Source of the DNA: Absidia repens
Lineage: Eukaryota > Mucoromycota > Mucoromycetes > Mucorales > Cunninghamellaceae
Reading direction: 5' to 3'
Assembly (NCBI GenBank): GCA_002105175.1
Contig: MCGE01000026.1
Span: 248,001 to 312,000, forward strand
DNA length: 64,000 bases
The translations under genes and the position numbers were made by a program. Below, one piece after another: positions 25,667 through 40,899 of the stretch. The notes under the pieces are model-generated. The model did no database searches. It saw only the letters and a list, made by a program, of their open reading frames with translations, and had not been told where the DNA came from. Numbering within the stretch: the first letter of the stretch is position 1; every line of letters begins with the position of its first letter.

Positions 25667-26270
25667 ATTTACTTATTATTTACAAACCACTACTACCCCT
25701 TACTATTACTGCTACTATTTTTATTCTTTATTCTTTTATTTTTACTATTTATTATTTTTTTAATATTCCTATTCTTATTCTTATATTTTTTGATGCATTG
25801 GAGTATGCTTTTTGCTTCTTTGCCTTGTTACCTCTTACGTTATTATTGTATGATACTTTAGAAACCCTTACTTTTTTATTATTTATGTATGCATTTATAC
25901 TTGTTAACATGTTCCTGTTGATGAAGAAAGGCTTTGTTATTTTATCAATAAAATGGAACATACATCTTGGATATACAGTAGCTTCAGAAAATAATAAGCT
26001 AGCGGGGGCTAAATTTAACCTTTTTGAAAACATGGTCAGGTAGGGAAATTTTACAATTTTTTTTTTTTCATATCATACTTCCCTTACTGTGCCCACAAAC
26101 CCCTCCCTTCCTCCCTCCGTCCCCTTCTTCTTCTTCCCCTTTCACTCGCCGTATTTCTTCCTTGTCTCTCGTTTATATTCTGCTCACAATTCTCTTTGTC
26201 CTTTTATTATATACATTCCTTTATTCATTTTTATTAGCTTTGACGACATCTATTATCCCTCCTTGCCACA
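25667..26270. other. Intergenic
   Basis: 3' flank of the disordered protein (AATAAA 25947-25952), then a C/T-rich leader (26080-26160) for the PQ-loop gene. Confidence 0.5.
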
Positions 26271-27408
26271 ATGATTGACGTAGGATCTTTATTATTATCA
26301 TTGGGTCTAGTGTTTGGCCCGGTCATCGGTTACATTGATCAAGTAAATATCAAGAACCCCTTTCCCCTACCCCCCCCCTCTATTTAGTGACTAGGTTACA
26401 TTTAAGCAAAACTTATTTTATGCTCACTATGCCTCTTTATTGTAGTATCGTCTTATACACCAAGCTGGAACAAGTGCTGGCTTCAATCCAAAAACCTGTG
26501 CTATTCTCTTGTTTGCAAAGTAAGCGCTCACATACTTGCAATGATTGAAACCGTATTATTGACATTTAGTCATCTTTTTTTTTATTGTTGTTGCTAGTAT
26601 TCTGCGGGTATTCTTTTGGTAAGTGCGACCCAGCAGTTCTATTTTTACTTGTAACCGATATTAACGAGGTGATACTGACTGTTCACTTTTCCTTTTTCTT
26701 ATAGGCTTGGCAAACGTTTTGACACTACACTTCTGGTCCAATCCATTGTTATGATACTATCACAACTGATTTTACTAGAAATTGTGATACGATACCGCCC
26801 AACACCTACACTAATGGACGACAGTAGCAGCTTCTCCTCGTTATCAACGGAAGCGGAGCATCCATGGCACCGTGCTTGGCAAAAACGACACTCATTTTGG
26901 CAATGGCCCACGTACCTGGATTATCTCAACTTTTTATTAGCCTTCACGACCGTCATTGCTTTACTCTATGTATTTATGGCTCAGCTACCTTGGTTTGTAG
27001 AATTGCTAGGTATAATCAGCCTTGGTATCGAAAGCACTTTACCTTTACCTCAATGTATTTCCAACTATCGATATCGGTCAACGGAAGGATTTAGTGTCTT
27101 GGTGCTGGCATCTTGGGTAAGAGAAAAAAGTATATTTGATTATATTTGATGGTAGTCAAGTTTCTTCCTGTTTTTTCTAACTTGTATTTCGTTGAAATTG
27201 TTAGTTTTTTGGTGATGGTTTCAAGGTATTCTATTATCTCTATACAGCGGCGCCATTGCAATTTGTCTTCTGTGGTGTGATTCAATTAACGATCGACTCT
27301 TTGATTGTACTGGAATGTATCCTGTTTTCCCCGGTGGTCAAGAAATGGCTTGGTATATCATCACCATTATTATTTGTAGACCGTTCGGATTACGAAAGTC
27401 TTCAGTAA
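26271..27408 (+). CDS. PQ-loop membrane protein, Any1/SLC66A2 (PQLC1) family
   Basis: Five exons, 26271-26342, 26446-26519, 26598-26618, 26705-27116 and 27205-27408, give 260 aa. Exon 3 is only 21 nt but is required: it supplies the join for NILRVFFWLGKRFDTTLLVQ, the first PQ-loop-like signature. Membrane segments follow at about residues 4-22, 40-60, 62-85, 125-150, 155-175, 187-208 and 212-235. The second signature is STEGFSVLVLASWFFGDGFK, with YYLYTAAPLQFVFCGVIQL after it. Yeast Any1/Cfs1 sits in Golgi/endosome membranes and counteracts phospholipid flippases, probably by scrambling lipid; a similar role is inferred. The Ser-rich cytosolic loop at about 95-120 is specific to this copy. AATAAA at 27584-27589. 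Confidence 0.92.
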
Positions 27409-27838
27409 ACCTCCTCGCACGTACCCGCCCCACGGTTGAACCGCCCTTTATGCCTTCTATTTATTTGATTTTCTTTTTATTTATCCATGTGGTGTCGCCT
27501 CGTTTTCTTTCACGATATTTATTCAGTTATTCTTATCATCTCCTTTCCCCCTTCCTCTTCCCCTCACATTTAATATCCCCTTCAATAAAAATTATCCTTT
27601 TTATGATTTGCTGTTGATATCTCAACTCTTGTCAAGGGTTGAGTTTTGGATGCGATTAGACTGTCGGCATTGGAGGAAAAAATAGCGGTGTTTGAAAAAA
27701 GGTATGTTGAAAAAATATAAAAAATATAAAAATACATCCATTTTTATTTAAAACAAGCTTTTCTTTTCATTATCTTCCCATTTTTCATTATAATTTTATT
27801 TTTAATAGGGTCCTGTGGGTACCAAAAAATTGTACAAG
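27409..27838. other. Intergenic with a possible 5' leader exon of PPN1
   Basis: An AG acceptor at about 27807-27808 (TTTTTAATAG) sits 30 bases before the PPN1 start codon, so the leader may be spliced. AATAAA at 27584-27589 belongs to the PQ-loop gene. Confidence 0.4.
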
Positions 27839-29577
27839 ATGCCAACAAGCTATATTTATCTTGCCATTTTGCTTTATACTTTTGGGTCCTCGTCTATTTT
27901 GGTGCAAGGTGTTTTCCAACAGCAGCAAAAACCACTCCTTCCATTTTCTTCGCCAACAGCCGTTAGCAACAGCAACATATCCTCTCCTCCTCAATATGGT
28001 CGCTTTTTACACTTGACCGATATTCATGTAAGCAAGAAAACAAATAAGAGAAGAAAAAAGATGTCCTCGTGCTGATACTCTTTTTGTTAAATATCAATGT
28101 AGATGGATGATCATTACAAAGTTGGTGCAACCATCACATCATTCTGTCACCGTGATCCCAGGAAACACAAGAAGAAGAAAGCACGCAAAGGAAAACTTGC
28201 CGGTCATTGGGGAACACCCACTACTGATTGTGACTCTGCTCCTCACATGGTGTATCATAGTATTGATTGGATTGCTCAAGAATGGAAGGACAAGATTGAT
28301 TTTGTCGTATGGACCGGTGATAACGCCAGGTAGGAAAATGCCTCAACAACACCATCACAATCTCCGCTTTTGGGGGTTTCCTGTTATCATAGCACTTAAC
28401 CTAATTTATTTTTTTCCCTTTTGGTAGACATGACACTGAACCTGGAAAGATTCGACGTTCTGGCCGAGAAATCTTGGAATATAACATCAAAATCACTGGG
28501 GCATTACAACATGCATTCAAACGAGCAGACAATTCGAGCGTGCCGATCGTCCCTTGCATCGGTAACAATGATATTCATCCCCACAATCTCCTGACCGGAC
28601 CTACTGACACTGGTGACAGCAATCCTCAACTTGTAGTGTACAGCGATATCTGGCGCGATCTTATTCCCAAGGACCAGGTGGCGACATTCCGACATGGAGG
28701 GTATTTCAGCGTCGATGTAGCTCAAGGTATCCGGATTCTCTCACTGAACACGTTGTACTTTTTCGACTCGAACACTGCCGTTGGACGATGCGATGCATAC
28801 GGGGAGCCTGGCTGGGATCATATCCAGTGGTTGCAACAAGCATTGGAACAGGCGCGTTCGGAGGGAATCAAGGTGTATATCATGGGTCATGTGCCTCCCA
28901 CCACCAAAACATTCAAACGCGATTGTTTACACGACTACACTCGCCTGGCGTTGGATTATCAGGATGTCATTAAAGCTCACTTTTATGGTCATGCCAATGC
29001 GGATCATTTCCAAATTCTTCACCGATATCCCAAGAAAAAGAAGCATCAGCATCAGCGGCTCGCACGACAGCAACCGATGGATGACGACGATGATGATGAC
29101 TATGACAATGACGACGACGACGACGACGACGACAGCAACGGTGGGTGTGGGCGTGGGATTGGTATTAGACGCAGCAACATGGGCAGGCAACTTCGCAAGC
29201 AGTACAAGAAAAACCTGAAACGATACAACGGGATCAATGACCTGGTGGTGATCCATGTGGCACCTCCGCTTTTGCCAGTGTACAATCCTGGGTTCCGGGT
29301 CAATGAATATAATGTCGATCCAACATCCCCTCGGTTTGGCACTTGGATGAAATACACACAATGGTACACGGACCTGGCCCATTGGAATGAACAATATGCT
29401 CACGGCAACACCACGCCACCGTCCTTTCAAGTGGAGTACACTACCGATGTGGACTATGAAATGAAAGACCTGTCTCCGCAAAGTTGGTTGGATCTGGCTC
29501 GCCTCTTTGTACAGAAATCTCCAGCGGCGCATTCCCTATGGTCAAATTACCTGCAGAACATGGTGGTCCAGACTTGA
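27839..29577 (+). CDS. PPN1: Vacuolar endopolyphosphatase (PPN1/PHM5-like)
   Basis: Three exons, 27839-28027, 28103-28329 and 28428-29577, give 521 aa. Residues 5-24 are a hydrophobic signal-anchor. The calcineurin-type metallophosphatase motifs appear in order: GRFLHLTDIHMDDHY, CHRDP and GHWGTPTTDCDS, FVVWTGDNARHD (metal-binding Asp/Asn), VPCIGNNDIHPHN (Asn), YIMGHVPP (His) and HFYGHANADHF (two His). The C-terminal part (VEYTTDVDYEM, SWLDLARLFV) also matches the endopolyphosphatase family. The yeast enzyme cuts polyphosphate inside the vacuole and is activated by cleavage within an inserted loop; here the loop is a striking Asp run followed by a basic stretch (29080-29230). It faces the convergent MFS gene. 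AATAAA at 29735-29740. Confidence 0.93.
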
Positions 29578-29879
29578 TGCTAGTGCTTGATTGGGAGATG
29601 CTCTATTTCTCAGTTTTTATTTATTTATTAGTTAGTTAGTTAGTTAGCTAGTTGACTGTCCCCCCCTTTTTTTTTGTTTCTTGTCCATTGTTATTGTATA
29701 TAGTATTTAGTTTAGAATGAATAAATAAATAAGTAATAAAAAAAAATGATATTTTCTCCCAAATTCAAAAAATAAAGGATTACAACTGATATAAACATTC
29801 CAAAACTTGCAAAGAAAAAAAACAATTACTGAGTGCTAGAGGTATTGTTGTTGAAGTGTGGGTTTTGATGGGATGGGAC

Positions 29880-31640
29880 GAGACGCTCGCCATATTTTAC
29901 ATTTTAGCAAGGGGTAGCACTTCGTCTAGGGACTGAGTGTCATTATTATACCATATGTAATAAAAGCAATGAACTGATGCATACAGTATGTCTAGTTAAG
30001 CGAAAATTATAATATTTGATAGCAAAGATTTCAATAGTGGTATGGCCTAGGTTCATTAGTATTGACTGGTAGAGCAAAACAATATGTCTCCGTTTGATAT
30101 TAAATGGCCCAGGGCTACCAACCAGTCGCTTGGGTTTTGAGAGGGAGGGGAGGGAGTTGCGCAAAGGTGGATAAGAGAAAGCAGGTGCTCGATAAGGCAC
30201 CCAAAAAAACAACACCAACAACCAACAATGACGACATTGCTCGCTATAGTATGGATAATAGAATATATAACTAATAAGTGGAATATTTTATTACAGCATA
30301 TTCATAGGTACTAAAACTAAAAACGAGATGTTCATTGCAACTTGAGATTCAAGTGGAAGGATCTAATGGAGGTAGTATGAAGGAGACTATTTGAAGTTCA
30401 GAAGGACAGTAAATACTAATTTAAAGGCGCCATCGCAAAAAGGTATCTAATATACTGCGCAGGGCGTAATAAAGAATAGAGGGACATTGGTTATTGAAGT
30501 GCAACAACGATCTATACTAATCAAAAATGGTGATGGCAGTAAGAAAGGGATCTATTTCACAAGACATGATTGAGATAAATGGGAAAATTTTCATTGAAGC
30601 AAGTAAAAAGAGGCATGTTTTATTTAAATATAGACACAAACTATGACAAACGAGCGCGAAACTAGGCTACTGAAGGCTCCAAAAAAAGCCAACGAACGAT
30701 TGTCTTCAGATCCTAGATCTAAAATGGAAGGGCTTCCCCATGCATCTTGTAATCCCTGAGCTGAAAACGCTTCTAAACTAGTCTTGGCGCTAATCTAAGT
30801 CCACGATAACCCCATGCTGGCCACAATTGAGAAGGAAAAAAGAAAGAGCGACAAAAAAAAAAAAAAAAAGAAGACTGGGTGTAAATAAAATCCACGTGGG
30901 CGGCATTTGAAATGGATTTTTGTGTTGGATCTATGGTGTCAGGAATAATACACCGACCCATGCGAGTATTCTAATACGAACATCGCTTTCTTATAAATAA
31001 GGGAATGGTAAGCACAAAATAAAACCACAACGAAATCTCGTTTTTTCTTTCATTCTCGTTATTTTTATATACACTCCACTCCATCACAGGCTCTTCTGAG
31101 GCTGGTGTGAATTTTTAAGAAATGGCATAAGGGATAAACACATTGAAAATCAAGCAGAGATGGGAGCACGAAAATGTAATAGTTAAACGCATCGGAGAGC
31201 TTTGAAGGGAAAGCACTTGTTCCGTCATAATTGACCTAGACCAGTTTTCTCATATATCATACATGTATTCTATATATTTTGAAATAAGATGTCGAAGCTA
31301 TGGGGATGTTTATAAATATATATGTATGCCATGCCAAATCCAATGGAGAAGGAACTTTGTGTCAAGGGAAATTAAATAACAAGAAGGTAGGCATATGAGG
31401 TGATGAAGTTAATATATATTGATGGAAAACGTAAATACATTAGTATATATTTCATAACATAAAGCAAGTAAAGACAAAAAGAAGGAGGCTAAAGTACAAG
31501 GTCTATATTTCGCTTATTAATTTGAAAAGATTATATGTCATCTAATCAATAAATCAGCTTTATCCTCGTAGTCTTTTCGGAATTTAAGAGAGCAAAGTGG
31601 GAAGTGTCCCGAGTCTTGCCCAAACGAACAATGCTTTTGG
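29880..31640 (-). repeat. Dispersed repeat, copy C
   Basis: The longest recognised copy, on the minus strand. It matches copy B from about 30460 to 31640, and copy E downstream of its E-box through the AATAAA (30619-30624) to at least 30290, with weaker similarity to about 29880. Core TGCATGGGGAAGCCCTTCCA on the minus strand is near 30735. It carries no intact reading frame. Confidence 0.75.
30893..30898 (-). promoter_or_regulatory. E-box CACGTG core of repeat copy C
   Basis: Minus-strand context AAATGCCGCCCACGTGGA. Confidence 0.6.
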
Positions 31641-31820
31641 AGTCAAAATTTTCCATAAATGTACTTTTTTTTTATTTGGTATGATAATGATGTAATGTGT
31701 AAATATTAAATAACAATATTATAAATGTAACATCGATAAAATGAATAGTATCATAAAAATAAAAAAAAATAAAAATACTACAACTACAGCTAAACTACAA
31801 CTACATTCTCAAACAGCCCA

Positions 31821-34156
31821 TCACTTTCTAACTTTGGTGTGCAATTCATAACGTTGGATGAATACTGTGGAGAATAATGATAATACAGCCATGCAAGCGC
31901 ATGCACCAAAAGAATACCGAAGGGCCACCTGATAAGATTCCAGGACAATTTCCACAACGTCAGGAGGAAGTAAAACCCGTATATCCGTCATTGATTTTCG
32001 TGCAATGTCAATGTACTAGTTGAAAAGAAAACATTCGTTAAAAAGAGGGACTCCTTTCCACAACCATCCTTCTATCCCCCCCCTTCCCTATTGTTTCACA
32101 TTTATACCTTTGCAGCATCAGGGCCAGTGATTCGTTGTGTAAGGATATTTTTGACGGTCGCCTGGAAGATGGCTGAAGTACTTGAAATGCCAATAACCCC
32201 ACCTGCAGATCTAAACAAGTAAGACATAGATGTGATAGTGGCCATGTCTAAATAAAACCATTCAATAAGTAACCATCGAATATATCATCCCTTTCTTTTT
32301 AATATATATATATATATATACCTTTTTGTCCGACACAAGATAACATGGCAATTAAGGTGGTGGTGATAACAATACCCATAGAGAGACCATCACCGAACAA
32401 GCACAACAATACCTGGACCAAAGATGAGGAAGGGGTCCAGAAAGTATACCCAATCATGGATAAAAGGGAAACCAAGGCACCAGCAAAAGTGATGTTCAAA
32501 TACTCACCCGTGCGAGACATATAGATACCCGACAAGACAGATCCTAAAGACACAGAAATCACTTTTGGTAAATAATACACACTGGCTTGGGTGGGTGTTT
32601 GTCCGAGCAATCCTTGGAAGTACAGGGGTGCAATGTAAATGATGCTGATCGATGACATGACGGTCCAGAAATTGGCAGAAGCACAAGCAAGAGGTGTCCG
32701 ACTTGAAATGATAGGCCAAGGCATGAGAGGATTTTCGGCCCAATATTTTTCCACCACACAGAACATAACCGTCAGCACACCAGCGGTGACCAAACAACCA
32801 ATCACAAGAGGATCAGACCAAGGTCGCAAGTTGCCACCCACCGATGTCGCTAGTAAAAAGGCCACCACCGCCATGACCACCGTAAATGCACCTCCATAGT
32901 CAATCTTCTTCAATCGGTCCCATAACTTGGCGTCACTTTCTTCTTCTTCCAAGTTGTAGTTAGTTAAAAGGCAAGTGGATACATACACCGTCACTAGAAG
33001 AAGAGGTAAATTGATATAAAAGCAGAAGCGCCACCCAACGGTATCGGTTAAAAACCCTATGAAAAGAGAAAAGTGGCGTAGGGCCGGGGGGAGGAGGGAA
33101 GATTAGAACATTATACATATATACTGTGTAGATAACGCTGGATTGAGTAATCTTTTGTTGTTCTCTTACCTCCAACAGGGGCCCCAATTACTGAACCAAC
33201 GGCATAGGCAACATTTCCATAACCTTGATACGTTCCACGTTGACGTAATGGTACCAAATCGCTTACCATCACCGTTGTCAGCGTATTGATACCACCTCCG
33301 CCCATCCCAGCAATAGCCCGAGCAGCCACCAAAGTCCAAAGGTTGGTAGCCGCACCACACATAAACGACCCGATAAAGAAAAACGACGTTGCAAAGATCA
33401 AGGCATTTTTGCGACCCTAGTATAAATAGTACACAACTATGGGGTTAGAAGAAGAAGAGATTGTATCATAGAGTGGACATTGACTTTTTTTTTTGTGAGG
33501 ACTTACAAATACATCGGATATGCGACCATATAAAGGTTGAAGAGCAGTATAACTCAGCATGTAACTAGTTGCAATCCATATGATTTCGTTCGATCTATAT
33601 AATATATAAAATGATAAGGTATGAGTCATTGATTTATTTTTTCCTGTCCCGTATGACTTACCTTTGGAATTCAGTACCAATCTGTGCATAAATAGTGGCA
33701 ACAATGGAGGCATCAAGAGCAGCAAGAGAGACACCCACCCATAGGCTAAATGAAGAAGTTTTTGATTTTTTTGTGAAGGGGGTTCCGGAGGAAAGGAGAA
33801 GAAAGGTTACTTAATCCGCCACTTTTTTGATCACCCCGAAATACCCATTGTGTCACACACATCGTCTATTTTTCGTTTTTTTTTTTTTTTTTTTTTTTTT
33901 TATTCGATACTTACCCAAAGAGCACAGTATAAAGAGAAACTCCATTCAACCGTTTGGCTACAATATCATCATCTTTGTTGCTATTTGACGTAGAAGAGCT
34001 ACTTTGAGAATCGAGTGTATGGATGGAGGACGTTAAGATAGTAATATGTCCGGTGTGGTCGCTCTCAATACTGACGGTGTCGTGGTTATCGTAGGAGCTG
34101 ACATTATTGTTTGCCAAAAGAGGAGCTGTTTCATTGTTTGACACTGAACGTACCAT
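31821..34156 (-). CDS. DHA2-family major facilitator transporter (14 membrane segments)
   Basis: Seven exons on the minus strand: 34156-33915, 33745-33662, 33594-33507, 33416-33170, 33056-32322, 32247-32108, 32015-31821 (576 aa). After an 80-residue Ser-rich cytosolic head the DHA signatures appear: SLAALDASIVATIYAQIG (TM1), NEIIWIATSYMLSYTALQPL (TM2), GRISDVFGRK (motif A), AARAIAGMGGGGINTLTTVM (motif B), and RGTYQGYGNVAYAVGSVIGA with GPxxGG-like APVGGFLTDTVGWRFCFYIN (motif C). The second half includes SSRTPLACASANFW. It exports or stores small compounds by proton antiport. Yeast relatives include vacuolar basic-amino-acid (VBA) transporters and drug exporters; the substrate cannot be told. 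It is divergent from the CSC1 gene, with 557 bp between starts. Confidence 0.92.
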
Positions 34157-34713
34157 TGTTCAATATAGTGACAGATATAAAGAGGACGTGCGGGGAAGGG
34201 TATAGCTTTTTGAAAACAAAAGCTCTTTTTACAAATAACAAGAAGAAAAATGAGAAAGAGGAAAAGAAAAGAACACAATTATTTTTTTTTTCTGTGTCCC
34301 GAGTTGTATTAACCAAGATAAAGCGGTGTTTAAAATAATATGCAAAATGGCTTCGAGATGATGACATATGATATAAATTAATGATGAAGGAATTGGTTTT
34401 ATACGATAGAAAAAATTTCTTGAGATATCCGTGATAATCCCTTTTAAAATGATCTTCCGCATTACATTACAGAGACTTTTTAAGACGATGACTTTTTTTT
34501 CTTACCAGAATTAAGGAGAGGTGGGACGAATTTAGCGGCGTTTGAATTATGCCAGCATTTTTACTCTATTTTTTTTTTTTTTTTTTTTGATCCTTCGTTT
34601 TTTTTCGTTTCCCTTTCTTCTCTTTTCTTTTTGTGTCTCTGTATATTTTAAGCGTACCTTTATATATATTATTTATATAACATTATTTACTTTCTATATT
34701 TGATAATACATCA
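34157..34713. promoter_or_regulatory. Divergent promoter of the MFS and CSC1-like genes
   Basis: The two start codons point away from each other. The interval has a T-run at about 34569-34588 and a TATATATA stretch near 34663. Confidence 0.6.
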
Positions 34714-37700
34714 ATGCCAGATGGAAACTTTATAAAAAATGACAATGTCGACATTACCCTCACTCTCACTGGTTTGGCTTCACAGCTTGGTATCAATGTG
34801 GCTATTGCTATAGCGGTGTTAATGGTTTTCGCTATCCTACGACCTAATAACTCATGCAAGTTGAAATTTTAATTTTATATTTTACAACATCGTATATACT
34901 TTGATGTTTTACTAACATCTTTTTTTCTCAAACAGTGGTTTATGCGCCAAAATACAAATATTCCAACAAAACGTAAGTTTATTGATCCAAGTGGTACATA
35001 TTTCTCACATAATTTACTAACATTATAAACTTGGCTATGATATCACCACTACCAGTAAAAAGCCACCAGAGATTGGCCCAGGGTTATTTGCATGGTTCAA
35101 AATAATCAAGAATACTCCTGACGATGTATTATTGGAAAAAATTGGATACGATGCCGTCCTTTTTATCGCCTTTATTCGAATGTTAAGAAAACTCTTGATG
35201 ATTATGACGTTTGTTGGTGTACTATTACTGATTCCATTAAATATATTGGCAAATCGCTTTACGGGGTAAGCATTAGCAAAAAAGCAAAAAAGGATTAATA
35301 TTATGATAAACTGCCTAACACGAATATTACTACATATTGATCTACTTTTTCTTTTTTCTTTTTTTTTCTTTTTTAGACCCTGGCCTCTTGAAATCACCAA
35401 TGTGGATATATTAAGCTTTGCAACAATCAACACGGCCGAAGATACGTCAAAAATTAACCTGTTGTGGTATTGGGTTCATTGTCTTGGAACTTGGGGCTTC
35501 TCCTTACTCATCTATTTCCATTTATGGGTTCACTATCACAAATATGTCCGCTTCCGCCAACACTACTTTGCCAGTCCTGAGTATCAACGATCCACTCATG
35601 CACGTACTTTGATCATCTTCAATGTCCCATCATCACTACAGTCGGATAAGGCTTTGGGAAATTGGGTGCAAAGTATGAACTTGAAATATCCGGTGGAACA
35701 AGTAAGCATCGGACGCCGCAACAACACCTTGGCAAACTACGTGCAGGAACACGACGATGCGGTTCGGAAATTGGAAATGTTATTATCGCAGCATTTGAAT
35801 CCAGATGATTATGACGGTCGTAATGATTCAAAGACAGCAACGGAGGCTACAACCAAAAAGCGACCACAGGTACGACTAGGTGGATTTTTGGGCTGCTGTG
35901 GTGGAAGAAAAGTCGATGCCATTGATTACTATACCGAACGTGTCCGGACTTTGCGGGAACAAATCAACGACATTCGATCCAATTTTGCAACCAACAAACC
36001 AACGAATTACGGATGGATTTCCTTTGCGAACGTTTCTTGGGCCCATTCGACTGCCAAGCATTTGTCATCACCAGCAGCATCTCATTTATTACGGCTCCCC
36101 GAACGATTACTCAAAGGCGAACCTCCTCATCATCAGCATCCAAGGGTAGAATTGGCACCCCAACCAAAAGATATCTTGTGGAACAACCTGTCACTCAACG
36201 AACATGTACGGAGATCAAAACGTATTGTGGTTACTGTATTCTATTATGCTTTTGTCTTCTTTTGGTTCATCCCTTCAAGTATATTATCCGCCTCCTCCAA
36301 TGTGAAGGATATTATGAAATTGTTTCCAAATGGCAATGTCTTTGTAAAGGAACACAAAACATTTGTAGCCCTTTTAACCTCCTGGTTCACTCCCTTGGTG
36401 ATGGCCATCTTCTTTTTGATTTTACCCAAAATCATGCGGCTCCTGTCAAAACATCAAGGATATATGACCACAACTTCTTTGGATCGTCAGGTGTTTGCCA
36501 AGCTTTATACTTTCTTTATGATCAACAATTTGCTGGTATTCACTGTTGCTTCCACATTGATGAAACTCTATTCCCAAATCAAGTCTGCTGCGCAAGGAAA
36601 TGAAGTGTTAACTGCCGAACGATTTTTTGCTACTATTGGTGAAAACTTGGTACTGGTTGCTAAAAATCTTTCAGGTACCAGAAAAAAAAAGCGGAACTTC
36701 AATTCAACATTTTTATCCCTGACCTTCCCTCCTTTTTTTTTGTATCTAGATGTTTCTACCTTTTGGCTAAGTTATGTGACCCTGAAAGGTTTAGGGAGTA
36801 TTATCGATTTGGCTCAAATTTTTGTCCTGGTGTCAATTACTCTCAGGTAATAAATATATACAGTGAAAGGAAGCAAAGAAATAGGGCCAAGTCTAACTTT
36901 CATTGATCTGTTGTAGAAAACTATTTACCAAGCCAAGTCCTCGACAGCTTCAAGGTAAAGGAAAAGGATATATGCTGCTAAATGAAATATCGACAAGGAC
37001 TAAGATTATCTTTATTGACATACAGAAATGACACGTCCTACGCAATTTGACTACCCTGTATTTTACAACTTATTGATCTTTTTCTTTACTATCGGACTTA
37101 TCTACTCTGTTATATCTCCCCTGGTACTTCCATTTGCTATGGTTTATTTCATGCTGGCGACAATGGTTTTCAAGTATTTGCTCATGTAAGTTACTGATGG
37201 AATGATATGGGGGAAGAGAGAATCTAGATAGAATTTCTCATCTCTGTTGGGTTGCACTCGTTTTATACTTTGATAGGTATGTCTTCGTTACTGGCGTGGA
37301 AACTGGAGGGCAAATATGGCGAATTCTTTTTAACCGTATGCTTGTGTCTATTCTTCTTTTCCAAGTGGTCATGATTGGGGTTCTCAAACTCAAAGACGCC
37401 GATGGTCCCGCATATTCCTGTGTACCCTTACCAATATTTACAGCTCTCTTCAAATTGTACTGTCTCCGTCGACTGGACCCCCACGCCTACTATTACAAGG
37501 CTGATTTTGTTGATGATATGAGCTGGTTTGGTCAGCACGCACTTCCAGCATTCGCAACATCAATCTCAGCTTCATCCTCCTTCTCATCATCCTTGTTTTC
37601 AACAGCAACAGATACCAAAACAGATAGCGACGCATCCCTTCAGTCTACACCAAGTAAAAGACGTTTACAGCAGGCGATTGGTCAACGATTTGGAGATCCC

Positions 37701-38516
37701 GCCTTTTTTGCAGAATTGCCTATTCCTATGGTGCATGAAAATGTCCGACATTTATTACCTGGCTTGTATGGAACCCAAAGCGAAAGTCAACAGAAATCCA
37801 TTACCAGCAAGCTGACTCGACAAAAAAGCGTGCGGCATCTATCAATGATTCAACTACCAGGTCAAGGTATGCCGTTCCAAAGTATTAAGGAAGATGAATT
37901 GGAGAACGATGATTCAACAGAAGGTGTCAAAGGGTACTACAAGTTTGATGAAGACGATGACCATGACCCTGAAGTGGACGATCTCAACAACGACAACAAC
38001 AGCAGAAATGAAAGCCTTCCTCAACCAACTACTTCTGCACCACCGTCCATGCCGTCGCGATCAGAATCAGCTCCGTCGTATTACACTCCATTATCTACAC
38101 CACCGCAATCTCAGCTCTCACCAAAACGGAAAAGTCGACTTGGAACACTCTTAAGGGATACATCTGCATCATTCCTTAGCACAGGACGATCACCAAAAGT
38201 AGATCCTTATTCTGCTACACGACCATTGATGATGGGGGATGAACATTTGTCTTACGGAAATCAAACCATGCCAGCTAACGATTCAACAAGCACTTTCCAC
38301 TCCACCACTGCATCTTTCCATGCACATGCACATTCACCACCACCGCACGAACACCATACTTTTTATCACACACGGACGACTCAGCAACAACAACAACAAC
38401 AAAGACAACAGTCACCACATGGACCATCCGATGTAATTGAAATGGCACCTTTTGACCAAGAACTACCTTTACATTTTGACCAAGGGGCACAACAACAACA
38501 GCAGCATCGATTCTAA
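34714..38516 (+). CDS. CSC1/OSCA-type osmosensitive cation channel, PHM7-like
   Basis: Eight exons, 34714-34855, 34936-34972, 35056-35265, 35377-36674, 36750-36846, 36917-36954, 37026-37185 and 37277-38516, give 1073 aa. The three family regions are present: the N-terminal membrane part (LASQLGINVAIAIAVLMVFA; LFAWFKIIKNTPDDVLLEKI; YDAVLFIAFIRMLRKLL); the cytosolic RNA-recognition-like part starting THARTLIIFNVPSSLQSD and including KYPVEQVSIGRR; and the C-terminal seven-segment part (QPKDILWNNLSLNEHVRRSK; FVALLTSWFTPLVMAIFFLI; FDYPVFYNLLIFFFTIGLIY; SPLVLPFAMVYFMLATMVFK). A tail of about 330 disordered residues rich in Ser, Pro, Gln and His follows. Intron 1 uses a GC donor. Relatives are mechano/osmosensitive Ca2+-permeable channels; yeast Phm7 is phosphate-responsive. 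Confidence 0.92.
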
Positions 38517-40640
<2,124 letters not shown>

Positions 40641-40863
40641 CCTGGTTAGTGATTGATTGCCCTTCCTTGGCTTTGCCTCTTTTTTTTTTTTTGGATGATT
40701 TACATATTCCCCCCGCCTCCATCCTCTTTGCCATTTAGTTGTATTTTAGTTCCTTTTGTTCCAACTATGTATTCTTATGTTATTTATGTATGCTTTTTCT
40801 TCCCCTTTTTTATTACACATGTACATGTTATGCTTTTTATTCCTACTATTCTTGAACGCTCCC

Positions 40864-40899
<36 letters not shown>

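Noticed and set aside
28927..29532. 201-residue minus-strand frame inside the endopolyphosphatase gene
   Set aside because: Shadow of the Asp-rich coding strand. No motifs; the plus-strand gene has full catalytic motifs.
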